This document shows, piece after piece, positions 53,761 through 61,886 of a stretch of 61,886 nucleotides of DNA. Position 1 is the stretch's first letter; every line of letters starts with the position of its first letter. Made by a program: the position numbers and the translations under genes. The stretch lies in NCBI GenBank assembly GCA_029051525.1, contig JAIDKG010000062.1:1-61886 (forward strand), written 5' to 3'. A model generated the notes under the pieces. It saw only the letters and a program-made list of their open reading frames with translations, was not told the DNA's origin and did not search any database. This stretch comes from Muribaculaceae bacterium. Lineage in GTDB: Bacteria > Bacteroidota > Bacteroidia > Bacteroidales > Muribaculaceae.

Positions 53761-56610
53761 ATGAAGACAAATCACATTATTGCAAGTTCGCTTGCAATAT
53801 CCGCAGGATTCCTGATATGCGGAAATGCGTATGCCATCGATGGAATTCCCGCTGAATTCAGAAACGCAGTGGGCGATGGCCGTTCGTATGCCGGATTATC
53901 CATCTGGTGGGACGATGACAAGGCACTCGACAACCTGACCGAGGCGGTGCGGTTCGACGGGGAAGCCACGGTACATGACATTGTGGCTTCCGCACTTGCA
54001 TCCGATCCGCGTTTCTATGCGCTGCAATCCTCCACAGGGGGCGACTACATCGCTTTCGGATTCGACACCAACGGCGACAATTCGGCAGCCGTGACGGTAG
54101 ACGGGACTTCACTTCCGCTTGATGCCGGTGTGGCCACGACAGAGGGTGATTTCGAATCAGCATCCGGAAGTTCGGTCTACGACCACTGGAAGGTCAACTC
54201 TGCCGAGAGCCGGTGGAAAGTCTTTGTCAACGGTGCGGCAGCCGATTTCAGCAGCAGCGTCTCATTGGGCGACAGTATTTCACTCGAATATGTGTCAGCC
54301 GATACTACGGCCCCTTCAGAAAAAGACTATACCTTTTATCTGCGTCCGGCCGATGAAGTCGGTATCTGGACTATCAGCGAGGTGCAGCTCAACACAGCCA
54401 CCGACAAAGTAGGAACAAGCGTGCAGCGGATGGTGCCCATGATTGCCAATGTCTGCGACGAGGGCGCAAACCTCTACGGAGCCCGGATTTCAGCCGAAGT
54501 ACGTGCTATGGATAATGAGACATCCTCTACCGTCTATAGCGTATATGTGGCTGATGCCGCGAAAGGTGGCATGCAGTTGCGGCTCACAGCCATCAAACCC
54601 GAAGATGCACTCATCGTGCCTTATCTGAATATCCGTAAGGATTGGGGTGCAGGCAAGAAGGAGGTGAAACGTGTGTATGGCGATATTTCGATGAAGGCAA
54701 GTACTTTTGTAGCCAATCCCGTCACCGGCGTAACGCTGCAGGAATATGCCGTAGGTGATGTAATTGAGATGGACAACATGGGATGCACGCTCATCACGCC
54801 GAAATATGAACCGGAAGATGCTGATTTCGCCAACTTCGAGGTGTCGTTTGCCGATGAGTCGATAGTGTCGATCTATACAAGCATAAAGGGACTTGTGGCC
54901 CATCGTGCGGGAGAAACCACGATGACCATCTCAGTCCCCGGGACTGAGATCAGCACCGACTATACCGTGAGGGTACGCGGTGTAGACCCTGACAATAAGC
55001 CGGCGGATGATTTTGCCGACGGTATTTTCTGGCTCAATGAAGAATGGTTTACGCACACGAGCGGCTCCATCAACTATATCGATGCCGATGGCCGGATATA
55101 TTACCGTGTCTACGGTAATCAGAACGACAATATGGCATTTGGAGCCACATCGCAGTTTGCCACAATCTATGCCGACAAGCTTATCGTGATGTCGAAGCAG
55201 GCGTGGGATGGAGGCGATACCCGCGAAAAGAGCGGGGGCCGCGTGGTGGTGGCTGATGCCCGGACCCTTAAACGCATCGGCAGCATCGACGAAATCGGCG
55301 GCGACGGGCGTGCCTGTGTCGGTGTGACTCCCGAAAAGGTATACCTTGGCCACACCAAGGGTGTAAGGGTAATGCACATGACTGACGAGGGAATCTCGGT
55401 CGACGAGAATGATATCGAGGGCCTAACACTCAGCAGCAGCGGTCAGATGGGTGATATGGTAAAGGCTGGCAAATATGTATTTGCCGTATATGTGGCCAAT
55501 GGTCTTGCTATTATCGACACCGAGACCGACACTTTGGCGGACTACCTTGAGATAAAAGGGATACAGACTGTGGCCCAGTCGCTCGACGGCAGAGTCTGGA
55601 TCGGATGCGCCAAAACGCTTCAGCCGATTGATCCGGTCACACTTGAACTCGGGGAGGTGCTTTCAATCGGAGCCGGCTCGATCGGCTGCTCAAGCGGTTC
55701 ATGGCGTCCGGGCAACCTGAGGGCTTCGACCAAGACCAACACGCTGTTCTGGAGTACTGCAAACTGGAATGGCTCGACAGGCGACCTGGTGCGTTGGGAT
55801 ATTGATGAAAATCCCGACCCCTCGACACTGACAATGCTGTATAAGCATGGCAGCGAAGCGGATGAAACCTATGCCATGGGGTATGCCACACCCAACTACG
55901 ACCCCCGCACCGACACATGGCTGTATTGCTCGCTTCCCGCATTTGGTGTAAACGCCATCAGCAACCGTCTGCACTTCGTGGACGCATCGACCGGAGAACT
56001 AAAGCATACAATCGAGATGGACAAATATTTCTGGTTCCCGTCGATAGCGCTCATGCCCGATAAATATGATCCGGAAATCCTTTTTGAAGATTTGGATATC
56101 CCTTCCATCGATAAATGCGAAGAGGAGTATGTCTACGATCTGACTGAAAGTCTTGACGACCGGGATAACTACAACTGCAACATTTCCGTGTCGATTCTTC
56201 CCACCGTCATGGAGTGCGACGAAGATGATGCTGAGACTTCTCCTGCGGCAGAGGTCAGTCTCAACGGACGGCAGCTTACAGTGCGCCCGCTGGCCAACGG
56301 CATACAGAGCTTTACACTTATGGCCGAATCCAATGGTAAGGTAGTATCGAAGAATATCAACATCAAGATCGGAAATGTGGAGACCGGCATTGAGTGCGTG
56401 GAATCCGCCGGCACAGTATACAGCAACGGCGACTTTGTAGCATTCCGTGATCTTGGTGGCGTGACATTTGATGTCTTTGCGTTTGACGGACGTAAAATCG
56501 ACACAATCGCGATTGCCGATGACACCACTGTGATATATCCGGATTACGCATCGGGCTTCTATCTGCTCAAGGGTTCGAATGGCCTGACCGCCAAAATCAG
56601 AATCAAGTAA
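53761..56610 (+). CDS. Large secreted protein: transcobalamin-like domain plus propeller
   Basis: This 949-residue protein has a signal peptide (to about residue 25, ending AYA). Residues about 40-180 resemble the transcobalamin-like/DUF4430 beta domain: EATVHDIVASALASDPRFYAL and SRWKVFVNGAAADFSSSVSLGDSISLEY. An Ig/BIG2-like region follows (about 300-420, GVTLQEYAVGDVIEMDNMGCTL), then a DUF5074-type propeller (about 425-780; FWLNEEWFTHTSGSINYID, GRVVVADARTLKRIGSID, RACVGVTPEKVYLGHTKGVRVM), another Ig-like part, and a C-terminal GVTFDVFAFDGRKI... SGFYLLKGSNGLTAKIRIK tail of the T9SS type-A kind. Domain borders are visual estimates. Confidence 0.75.
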   Translation: MKTNHIIASSLAISAGFLICGNAYAIDGIPAEFRNAVGDGRSYAGLSIWWDDDKALDNLTEAVRFDGEATVHDIVASALASDPRFYALQSSTGGDYIAFGFDTNGDNSAAVTVDGTSLPLDAGVATTEGDFESASGSSVYDHWKVNSAESRWKVFVNGAAADFSSSVSLGDSISLEYVSADTTAPSEKDYTFYLRPADEVGIWTISEVQLNTATDKVGTSVQRMVPMIANVCDEGANLYGARISAEVRAMDNETSSTVYSVYVADAAKGGMQLRLTAIKPEDALIVPYLNIRKDWGAGKKEVKRVYGDISMKASTFVANPVTGVTLQEYAVGDVIEMDNMGCTLITPKYEPEDADFANFEVSFADESIVSIYTSIKGLVAHRAGETTMTISVPGTEISTDYTVRVRGVDPDNKPADDFADGIFWLNEEWFTHTSGSINYIDADGRIYYRVYGNQNDNMAFGATSQFATIYADKLIVMSKQAWDGGDTREKSGGRVVVADARTLKRIGSIDEIGGDGRACVGVTPEKVYLGHTKGVRVMHMTDEGISVDENDIEGLTLSSSGQMGDMVKAGKYVFAVYVANGLAIIDTETDTLADYLEIKGIQTVAQSLDGRVWIGCAKTLQPIDPVTLELGEVLSIGAGSIGCSSGSWRPGNLRASTKTNTLFWSTANWNGSTGDLVRWDIDENPDPSTLTMLYKHGSEADETYAMGYATPNYDPRTDTWLYCSLPAFGVNAISNRLHFVDASTGELKHTIEMDKYFWFPSIALMPDKYDPEILFEDLDIPSIDKCEEEYVYDLTESLDDRDNYNCNISVSILPTVMECDEDDAETSPAAEVSLNGRQLTVRPLANGIQSFTLMAESNGKVVSKNINIKIGNVETGIECVESAGTVYSNGDFVAFRDLGGVTFDVFAFDGRKIDTIAIADDTTVIYPDYASGFYLLKGSNGLTAKIRIK

Positions 56611-56621
56611 AATCGCACACA

Positions 56622-58022
56622 ATGAACAGGTTCGTTTCATTGGTATATGTACTTCTGACGGCGACTGCTTCGGCAGTCGCCGCTCAGGAGTCTGATTATA
56701 CTCAGGGAATAATATGGGTGAATGAAGACTGGTACGGTCATCAGAACTCTACCGTAAATTATCTTATGCCTGATGATCCGGATGGAAATTACTGGAAGTA
56801 TCGTATCATTCAGGCTGAAAACCCGGGTAAGGAGCTCGGGTGCACCAACCAGTACGGTGCCATATGGCATGACCGTTTGTATCTGATAGCAAAGCAGGAG
56901 AAGGATCCCGGCGCGACAGTGACTGGGGGACGCATTACCGTAGCCGACGCACGGACCATGAAAATCCTGCATCAGCAGAGTCTGATAGATCCCTCGGGCG
57001 CGCAATGCGATGGCCGGGGCTTTGTCGGCGTAGATGAGCATAAGGGGTATGTGTCGACAAGCAACGGTGTCTGGATCTTCAATCTGGATACATATACCGT
57101 CACCGGACAGGTAGAGGGCTCTGCAAATCCCAATGCCGGGGGCGATAATGATAAACCCAACACCGATCCTACCGGGTCGCTTTATCACGGGCAGTCGGGA
57201 ATGATGGTGATGGCTGCCGGCAAGGTCTTTGTAGCCCATCAGCAGTACGGGCTTCTGATTGTCGACCCGAAGGAAGATAAGGTGGAGCGTGTGATATCGA
57301 TGGATATCGTGCAGGAAAGTGCCGGAATAGGGTCGATTGTAAAGTCAAAAGACGGGATGCTCTGGATATCTGTGGCTAAGAACGTTCAGGGCACCGGAGT
57401 GTCGCTCCCTTACATAGTCAGGATGGATCCCGCTACTCTGGATTATGAGGTAATTGCAATTGATGAAGGTCTATACGGTCCGGCCAACTCATGGTATGCG
57501 TGGACTCCGGATGCATTTGTAGCTTCGGAAGTTCAGAATTGCCTATACTGGAAGGGGGGAGCCAACAGATGGTTCACCGGATCCGTAATCTATAAGTTTG
57601 ACTGTGATACAAGAGAGCAGTCGGTATTCATCAATCTGGAGGAAGAGGGAGCCGACTGGAAGCTCTACGGATGCGCGATCGGAGTGCATCCTGTGACCGA
57701 TGAGGTATACATGGCTCTTTACCATGAGTTCGGCACGCCGACATATGTCACACGGCGCTATTCCCCGGCGGGAGAAAAAATCCGCGATTATGAGATGATC
57801 ATGAACTATTGGTTTCCGTCGCTGCCGTTGTTCCCGCAGGGGAATGGTCAGTCGGGTGTCGATACTGTGGAATGCGGCATTGCATCGGCTGCAGGCACGT
57901 TATATACCCTCAGTGGCATCGCAGTAATGGAAGCGGTAGATTATGGCTCATGGGCAGGGATCGCACCGGGCATATACATATGGAAATCCGGCAGACTATC
58001 TCGTAAGGTAATTATAAGATAA
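56622..58022 (+). CDS. Secreted beta-propeller protein (BtuG/DUF5074-like)
   Basis: This 466-residue protein has a signal peptide (ending VAAQ) and propeller repeats that parallel the propeller of the preceding gene: IIWVNEDWYGHQNSTVNYL against IFWLNEEWFTHTSGSINYI, and GRITVADARTMKILHQ against GRVVVADARTLKRIG. It ends in TLYTLSGIAVMEA... GIAPGIYIWKSGRLSRKVIIR, a sorting-tail-like C-terminus. It is probably a duplicate of the upstream propeller without the extra domains. It is the last gene of the riboswitch operon, 11 bp after its neighbour. Confidence 0.8.
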   Translation: MNRFVSLVYVLLTATASAVAAQESDYTQGIIWVNEDWYGHQNSTVNYLMPDDPDGNYWKYRIIQAENPGKELGCTNQYGAIWHDRLYLIAKQEKDPGATVTGGRITVADARTMKILHQQSLIDPSGAQCDGRGFVGVDEHKGYVSTSNGVWIFNLDTYTVTGQVEGSANPNAGGDNDKPNTDPTGSLYHGQSGMMVMAAGKVFVAHQQYGLLIVDPKEDKVERVISMDIVQESAGIGSIVKSKDGMLWISVAKNVQGTGVSLPYIVRMDPATLDYEVIAIDEGLYGPANSWYAWTPDAFVASEVQNCLYWKGGANRWFTGSVIYKFDCDTREQSVFINLEEEGADWKLYGCAIGVHPVTDEVYMALYHEFGTPTYVTRRYSPAGEKIRDYEMIMNYWFPSLPLFPQGNGQSGVDTVECGIASAAGTLYTLSGIAVMEAVDYGSWAGIAPGIYIWKSGRLSRKVIIR

Positions 58023-58137
58023 GAGAGAGTCATGCGGACCCCGGATCCTTCACAGTCCATCACCGATGCGGGGAGGGGACTGGTGTGTCGGTGAAGACTG
58101 TCATCCGGTGGCACGCTAACGTCGGTAAGACAAAAGA

Positions 58138-58184
58138 ACAGTCCCTTCAATTTTATCTGGTTTCCAGATAATTGAAGGGACTGT
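58138..58184. terminator. Bidirectional terminator between the B12 operon and tRNA-Arg
   Basis: ACAGTCCCTTCAATT...TATCTGG pairs with CCAGATAATTGAAGGGACTGT (20-bp class stem with a 2-nt bulge, 3-nt loop). T-runs occur on both sides (TTTT on plus; TCTTTTG on minus), so it serves both converging units. Confidence 0.85.
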
Positions 58185-58188
58185 TTTG

Positions 58189-58260
58189 TACTCTCATGGG
58201 GAGTCGAACCCCAATCGATGGAACCGGAATCCATTATTCTATCCATTGAACTATGAGAGC
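58189..58260 (-). tRNA. tRNA-Arg (anticodon CCG)
   Basis: Read on the minus strand, the 72-nt cloverleaf has acceptor GCTCTCA/TGAGAGT (first pair G-U), D stem GTTC/GAAT, anticodon stem ATGGA/TCCAT around loop TTCCGGT (anticodon CCG, reading CGG), and T stem TGGGG/CCCCA around TTCGACT. The discriminator is A. The CCA end is not encoded. Confidence 0.95.
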
Positions 58261-58280
58261 ATCCTTATGTCTTACATCTG

Positions 58281-58312
58281 CAAAGGTAATAAATTTTTTT
58301 GATTTCGGCAAA
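58281..58312 (-). promoter_or_regulatory. tRNA-Arg promoter
   Basis: On the minus strand TTTG (58312-58309), a 20-nt spacer, then TACCTTTG (58288-58281): a perfect consensus about 20 bp before the mature tRNA. Confidence 0.8.
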
Positions 58313-58416
58313 TCCGCAGACCCTAATGTCGCGGATTTGCCGGTATTATACTGCCTATGGATTGCGGACACTTTGAGGTGCGCCAGTGGCAAAATTCCCC
58401 GGAGAGGGGGATGGCA

Positions 58417-60456
58417 TCATTTCACGCAGGCCAGAATCAGTGCGGAGCAGGGGGCCACGACAGTCTTGCCGCCGTTGGTGGCGCCCAGATCGGCGTCGGC
58501 AGAAATCTTGCCGTCGATAGCCACGATTTTCCAGTCACCCTTCGGGATATTGATGGTCTGTGCATGGTCGGCACCGTTGAGCACAACCTTGATCTCCTTC
58601 CATGAATCGCCGTTGGCGTTATTCTTGAGCGAATAAGAGATAAGATTAGGCTGCTTGGAAGAGTCAATCTTGTCGAATACCAGATGACGGGCGATATCCT
58701 CGGCCGAAGTCATGCGGAAAGCCGGATGCGCCTTGCGCAGTGCGGTCAGCCCCTTATAGTAATTGAAGAGGTCGGCGTTGCGCGCCTTGAGATTCCAGTC
58801 GATGGCATTGATCGAGTCGGGGCTCTTGTAAGAGTTATGTACCCCCTGCTTATCACGGAAAATCTCCTCGCCGGCAAACATGAATGGTGTGCCCTGCGAA
58901 GTGAACACGATGGTCTGCGCCAGTTTGGCGGCAGCCTGACGCACAGAGTCGGATGCTTCGGGCATCGACTTGCGGAGCTTGTCGGTAAGTGTGAGGTCGT
59001 CGTGACAGCTGACGTAGTTGACTATCATTTCAGGCGACTTCGCATAGGGGAATTTAGAGTTGTTACCTTTGGAGAAGTCCACCTGCGGATGAGCCGTAGC
59101 GGCTACGATACCGATTTTCACCGTCTCCTCATTGCCCGGTTTGCCGGTGGCGAAGCCACGGTCTTCGGCATTTGAGTAGTGACCCTTCACGGCATCGCGC
59201 AGATCGTCGGAGAATACGGCGATATCGGTCATAGCGCTCACATTCTCCTTCAGGGCACGGCGGTCGACGGGCAGCGGCGAATCGCCTGCAGTCCAGCCCT
59301 CGCCATATACGAAGATTGAGGGATTGATTTTCTTGAGTTCGGAGGCCACCTCATTCATAGTCTCAGTGTCGTGGATGGCCATGAGGTCGAAGCGGAAACC
59401 GTCGATATGGTATTCATCGGCCCAGTATTTCACCGAGTTCACGATATAATCGCGCATCTGAGCGCGGTCGGAAGCAGTCTCATTGCCGCAGCCCGATGCG
59501 TCGGAATAGCGACCGTCGTTCCAATGACGGTGATAATAGCCCGGAGCGGTAAGCTCGAAATTAGAGCCGTCATTTTCAGCCGTATGGTTGTACACCACAT
59601 CCATAATCACACCGATTCCCGCATCATGAAGAGCCTTCACCATTTGCTTCATCTCGCGCACACGAGTCGAAGGATCCGACGGATTGGTGGAGTAGGAGCC
59701 TTCCGGAGCGTTATAGTTCTGCGGGTCGTAGCCCCAGTTATACTGGTTGAGCTGGAGGTTTGCCTCATCCACCGAGTTATAATCGTAAGAGGGGAGGATA
59801 TGCACATGTGTCACACCTAATTCCTTCAGATGGTCGATGCCTGTGGCCAGGCCCTGCGGTGAGGTAGTGCCGGGTTCGGTGAGGGCGAGGAATTTACCCT
59901 TATTGGCGATGCCCGAAGAGGGGTCGACCGAGAAATCACGGTGGTGCATCTCATAGATGATTACATCCGAGAAACTCTTCACCACCGGACCCTTGTCGCA
60001 GCACCATCCGGCGGGATCAGTGGTAGCGAAATCGATGATTGCGGCGCGTTTGCCATTCACACCCACAGCCTTTGCCCAGACCCCCGGAGTCTCATCGAGC
60101 CACTTGTCGTTCTGGCGGATCTGGAAAGTATAGAATTTACCGAAGAGCTTCTCCGGCACCGAAGCGCTCCATGTGCCCGAAGCGGCATCAAACGTCATAG
60201 GGAGCGTCTGGCAGGGGGCGCCGGTGTGGCCGTTGGCATAGAGGAGCACACGCGCCTCCTGAGCCTTCGGGCTCCATAGGCGGAAATGTGTGCCGGAATC
60301 GTTGACGGCCAGTTCCAGGTCATCGCCTGAATAGGTAGGATAAGTCACGAACTGCGCGTCGAAATCCGACTGCGCCGAAGCCTTGGCCGGCAGCAGAGCT
60401 GCAGCCGAGGCCACAAGGGTCAGAGCCATAGCTGACGAAGTAAGAATTTTCACCAT
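58417..60456 (-). CDS. pulA: Type I pullulanase (GH13)
   Basis: This 679-residue alpha-glucan debranching enzyme hydrolyses alpha-1,6 bonds. It has a signal peptide (to about residue 28, ending ASAQ), a CBM48-like sandwich (GTHFRLWSPKAQEARVLLY) and a GH13_14 catalytic barrel with the pullulanase signature YNWGYDP. The conserved regions are DVVYNHT, GFRFDLMAI (nucleophile Asp), VYGEGW (acid/base Glu) and VNYVSCHDD. The signal peptide indicates export to periplasm or surface. No sus-type genes are adjacent, so it may act on glycogen-like or dietary glucans. Confidence 0.93.
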   Translation of the reverse strand: MVKILTSSAMALTLVASAAALLPAKASAQSDFDAQFVTYPTYSGDDLELAVNDSGTHFRLWSPKAQEARVLLYANGHTGAPCQTLPMTFDAASGTWSASVPEKLFGKFYTFQIRQNDKWLDETPGVWAKAVGVNGKRAAIIDFATTDPAGWCCDKGPVVKSFSDVIIYEMHHRDFSVDPSSGIANKGKFLALTEPGTTSPQGLATGIDHLKELGVTHVHILPSYDYNSVDEANLQLNQYNWGYDPQNYNAPEGSYSTNPSDPSTRVREMKQMVKALHDAGIGVIMDVVYNHTAENDGSNFELTAPGYYHRHWNDGRYSDASGCGNETASDRAQMRDYIVNSVKYWADEYHIDGFRFDLMAIHDTETMNEVASELKKINPSIFVYGEGWTAGDSPLPVDRRALKENVSAMTDIAVFSDDLRDAVKGHYSNAEDRGFATGKPGNEETVKIGIVAATAHPQVDFSKGNNSKFPYAKSPEMIVNYVSCHDDLTLTDKLRKSMPEASDSVRQAAAKLAQTIVFTSQGTPFMFAGEEIFRDKQGVHNSYKSPDSINAIDWNLKARNADLFNYYKGLTALRKAHPAFRMTSAEDIARHLVFDKIDSSKQPNLISYSLKNNANGDSWKEIKVVLNGADHAQTINIPKGDWKIVAIDGKISADADLGATNGGKTVVAPCSALILACVK

Positions 60457-60568
60457 TTAATAAAAGAAGTGGGTCAGTTTGAAATAATCAAATTCACTCA
60501 ATTCGTATAACGTGCGGAGAGGGCGGAATCGTCTATATGATAGATAAATTCATCGTCGGAACGCGTTC

Positions 60569-61489
60569 TTAATTGCTGTCGGCATCCCCCTCTCTTAGCA
60601 TATCGTCACGACTCTTACTGCGGGTCACGAGATAGACACCTGTAAACACAAGTAGAATCGCAGCCGCATTGACCACCGTGAAATCTCCCAGTCCGGCACA
60701 GATAGCCACTACCGTGGCCACTATCGGCTGCACATAGTTATACATGGCAGTCACCGTAGGGCGCAGAAAGCGTTGCCCCAGAGGGAGGAGAAAATAGCTC
60801 AGAAATGTAGGCCCGACCACAAAGGCCAGCGCACCCCATGTCACCACGCCCGGAGCCGCCACCCAGTCCATCGCGATCCAGTCGGAATAAGTGAACGGGA
60901 TAACACAGATAGCCGAATAAGTAAACATCCATTTCATCAGCGTCACCGGAGAGTAGCGGCCAATCAGACCCTTGAAGAATACCAGATAACAGCTGAAACT
61001 CAACTGAGCGCATATCACCAGCAGGTCGCCCCACATATTCCCCTCGCCGGGTCCCGACGCACTGCCGATAATCAGCACCAGCGCTCCGATTGCGCCGAGA
61101 AACACACCGCCCACCTTCAGGCGAGTCACCGGTTCATGCAGCACCACGGCCGCCAGCACCATCGTGACAATGGGCAGAGCGGTAGTGATAATCGAGGCAT
61201 TCACCGGCGATGTAAGGCTGAGTCCCCACACGAAGCAACACTGATTGACCACCACACCGCAAAGCGAAGCGAAAAACATAGCCAGCAGGTCGCGGTGCCC
61301 CACCTCCTCGCGGCGTGTAAACAGAGATACAATCCAGAAAAGCAAGGCTGCGCCCACCATCCGGCAGTTGGTAAGCATCAGCGGCGACATCCCGGCAGCC
61401 AGAATCGCCTTCCCCAACGGAGCACTCACCCCCCACAGCAGCTCAGCCCCCAACATCGCCCCATGTCCCTTAAGTCTATTCTTATCCAT
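60569..61489 (-). CDS. EamA/DMT-family transporter
   Basis: This 306-residue inner-membrane protein has ten predicted transmembrane helices arranged as two EamA repeats (GAELLWGVSAPLGKAILAAGMSPLMLTNCRMVGAALLFW and GVVTWGALAFVVGPTFLSYFLLPLGQRFL). The C-terminal tail is short and charged (SKSRDDMLREGDADSN). The substrate of this drug/metabolite-type exporter is unknown. A perfect promoter lies 30-60 bp upstream; the pulA gene follows after 112 bp. Confidence 0.9.
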   Translation of the reverse strand: MDKNRLKGHGAMLGAELLWGVSAPLGKAILAAGMSPLMLTNCRMVGAALLFWIVSLFTRREEVGHRDLLAMFFASLCGVVVNQCCFVWGLSLTSPVNASIITTALPIVTMVLAAVVLHEPVTRLKVGGVFLGAIGALVLIIGSASGPGEGNMWGDLLVICAQLSFSCYLVFFKGLIGRYSPVTLMKWMFTYSAICVIPFTYSDWIAMDWVAAPGVVTWGALAFVVGPTFLSYFLLPLGQRFLRPTVTAMYNYVQPIVATVVAICAGLGDFTVVNAAAILLVFTGVYLVTRSKSRDDMLREGDADSN

Positions 61490-61517
61490 TTCAGACAGGT
61501 AATTTGTATTGCAACTG

Positions 61518-61549
61518 CAAAGTTACGGTTTTTCGCACTTTCATACAAA
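61518..61549 (-). promoter_or_regulatory. Promoter of the EamA transporter gene
   Basis: On the minus strand TTTG (61549-61546), a 20-nt spacer, then TAACTTTG (61525-61518): a perfect consensus match. Confidence 0.8.
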
Positions 61550-61820
61550 TGTGATAAGCAGCTACGAAGAATGAGAGTTAACTGCTCTCAGTAGTACCAT
61601 TGGAGCGACGCAAATAGTGCAGTCGCGGAGCGACTGGAGATGGTGGTGGCGGTGCTTTCCGAGCACAACTCGGACTGTCGTCCGAGCTGTACTCGGTTAC
61701 GAGTCCGTGCAGTCGCTCCTCGAAATGTAAACACCCCGGCCCCCGCGCGCCCCGTCGCGCCCCGGCGCGCTGTTTGTTTAGCTAGCTGGCGCGGGGTATG
61801 TTTCTATCGCTGGTTCGAGG
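61550..61820. other. Intergenic end region, no gene seen
   Basis: It contains small hairpins AGTCGC/GCGACT (61622-61636) and TCCGAG/CTCGGA (61659-61675) and a CGCGCCCC-rich stretch near 61740-61770, but no supported reading frame. Confidence 0.4.
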
Positions 61821-61886
61821 GATGGATGGATGGATGGTTTGATTGATGGATGGATGGATGAATGGATGGATTGGTTAATGGATGGA
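61821..61886. repeat. GATG tetranucleotide microsatellite at the window edge
   Basis: About 16 imperfect GATG/GATT/GAAT units run to the last base, so the true length is unknown. Confidence 0.9.

Overview
The window looks like a chromosomal segment of a Bacteroidales bacterium, probably Muribaculaceae-like (the family is inference). The evidence is the str-S10-spc-alpha ribosomal order without adk between secY and map, the N-succinyl-type arginine enzymes, BtuG-like surface propellers, a GSCFA protein, a C_GCAxxG_C_C protein, a T9SS-plug (DUF5103) protein, and many upstream regions matching the Bacteroidetes promoter consensus TTTG-N19-21-TAnnTTTG. Most genes lack a Shine-Dalgarno sequence.

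Layout. 1-3.2 kb (minus): hpf, a cupin sugar ketoisomerase, a DegT-type aminotransferase, mltG and a truncated secreted protein, tightly packed as one operon. 3.2-10.7 kb (minus): a TonB-dependent receptor with a 45-bp tandem duplication at its 3' end, a GSCFA protein, a XerC-type recombinase, rpsU, a gamma-carbonic anhydrase-like protein and an Xaa-Pro aminopeptidase. 10.7-11.6 kb: a region without genes that carries a strong candidate non-coding RNA. 11.6-12.8 kb (plus): a GlmU-like nucleotidyltransferase. 13-23.5 kb: rpsL to rpsN. 23.5-32.6 kb: a complete terminator, then a GNAT-argG-argC-argD-argF'-argB-argE-argH arginine cluster that splits the ribosomal supercluster. 32.7-41.4 kb: the rest of the supercluster, rpsH to rplQ, restarted from its own promoter.

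41.6-47.7 kb (plus): a C_GCAxxG_C_C protein, the T9SS-plug protein, a DUF3109 protein, a candidate small RNA and a second 45-bp tandem repeat, cardiolipin synthase, ung, a GYF_2/CD225 membrane protein and a DUF2752 protein. 47.8-58.0 kb: a cobalamin riboswitch with an intrinsic terminator, followed by a six-gene outer-membrane/surface operon: a BtuB-like receptor, a BtuG-like lipoprotein, a PKD-like lipoprotein, an unrecognised secreted protein, a 949-residue protein with a transcobalamin-like N-terminal domain and a beta-propeller, and a further propeller. 58.1-61.9 kb (minus): tRNA-Arg(CCG), a type I pullulanase, an EamA transporter, and a GATG microsatellite at the window edge.

The two most notable points are the arginine operon embedded, with its own start and stop signals, between rpsN and rpsH, and the enlarged riboswitch-controlled B12 surface operon with several propellers and sorting-tail-like C-termini. 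Several unassigned structured RNAs or leaders (11.1-11.4, 16.5-16.7, 21.1, 38.8-39.2 and 44.2 kb) also deserve attention.
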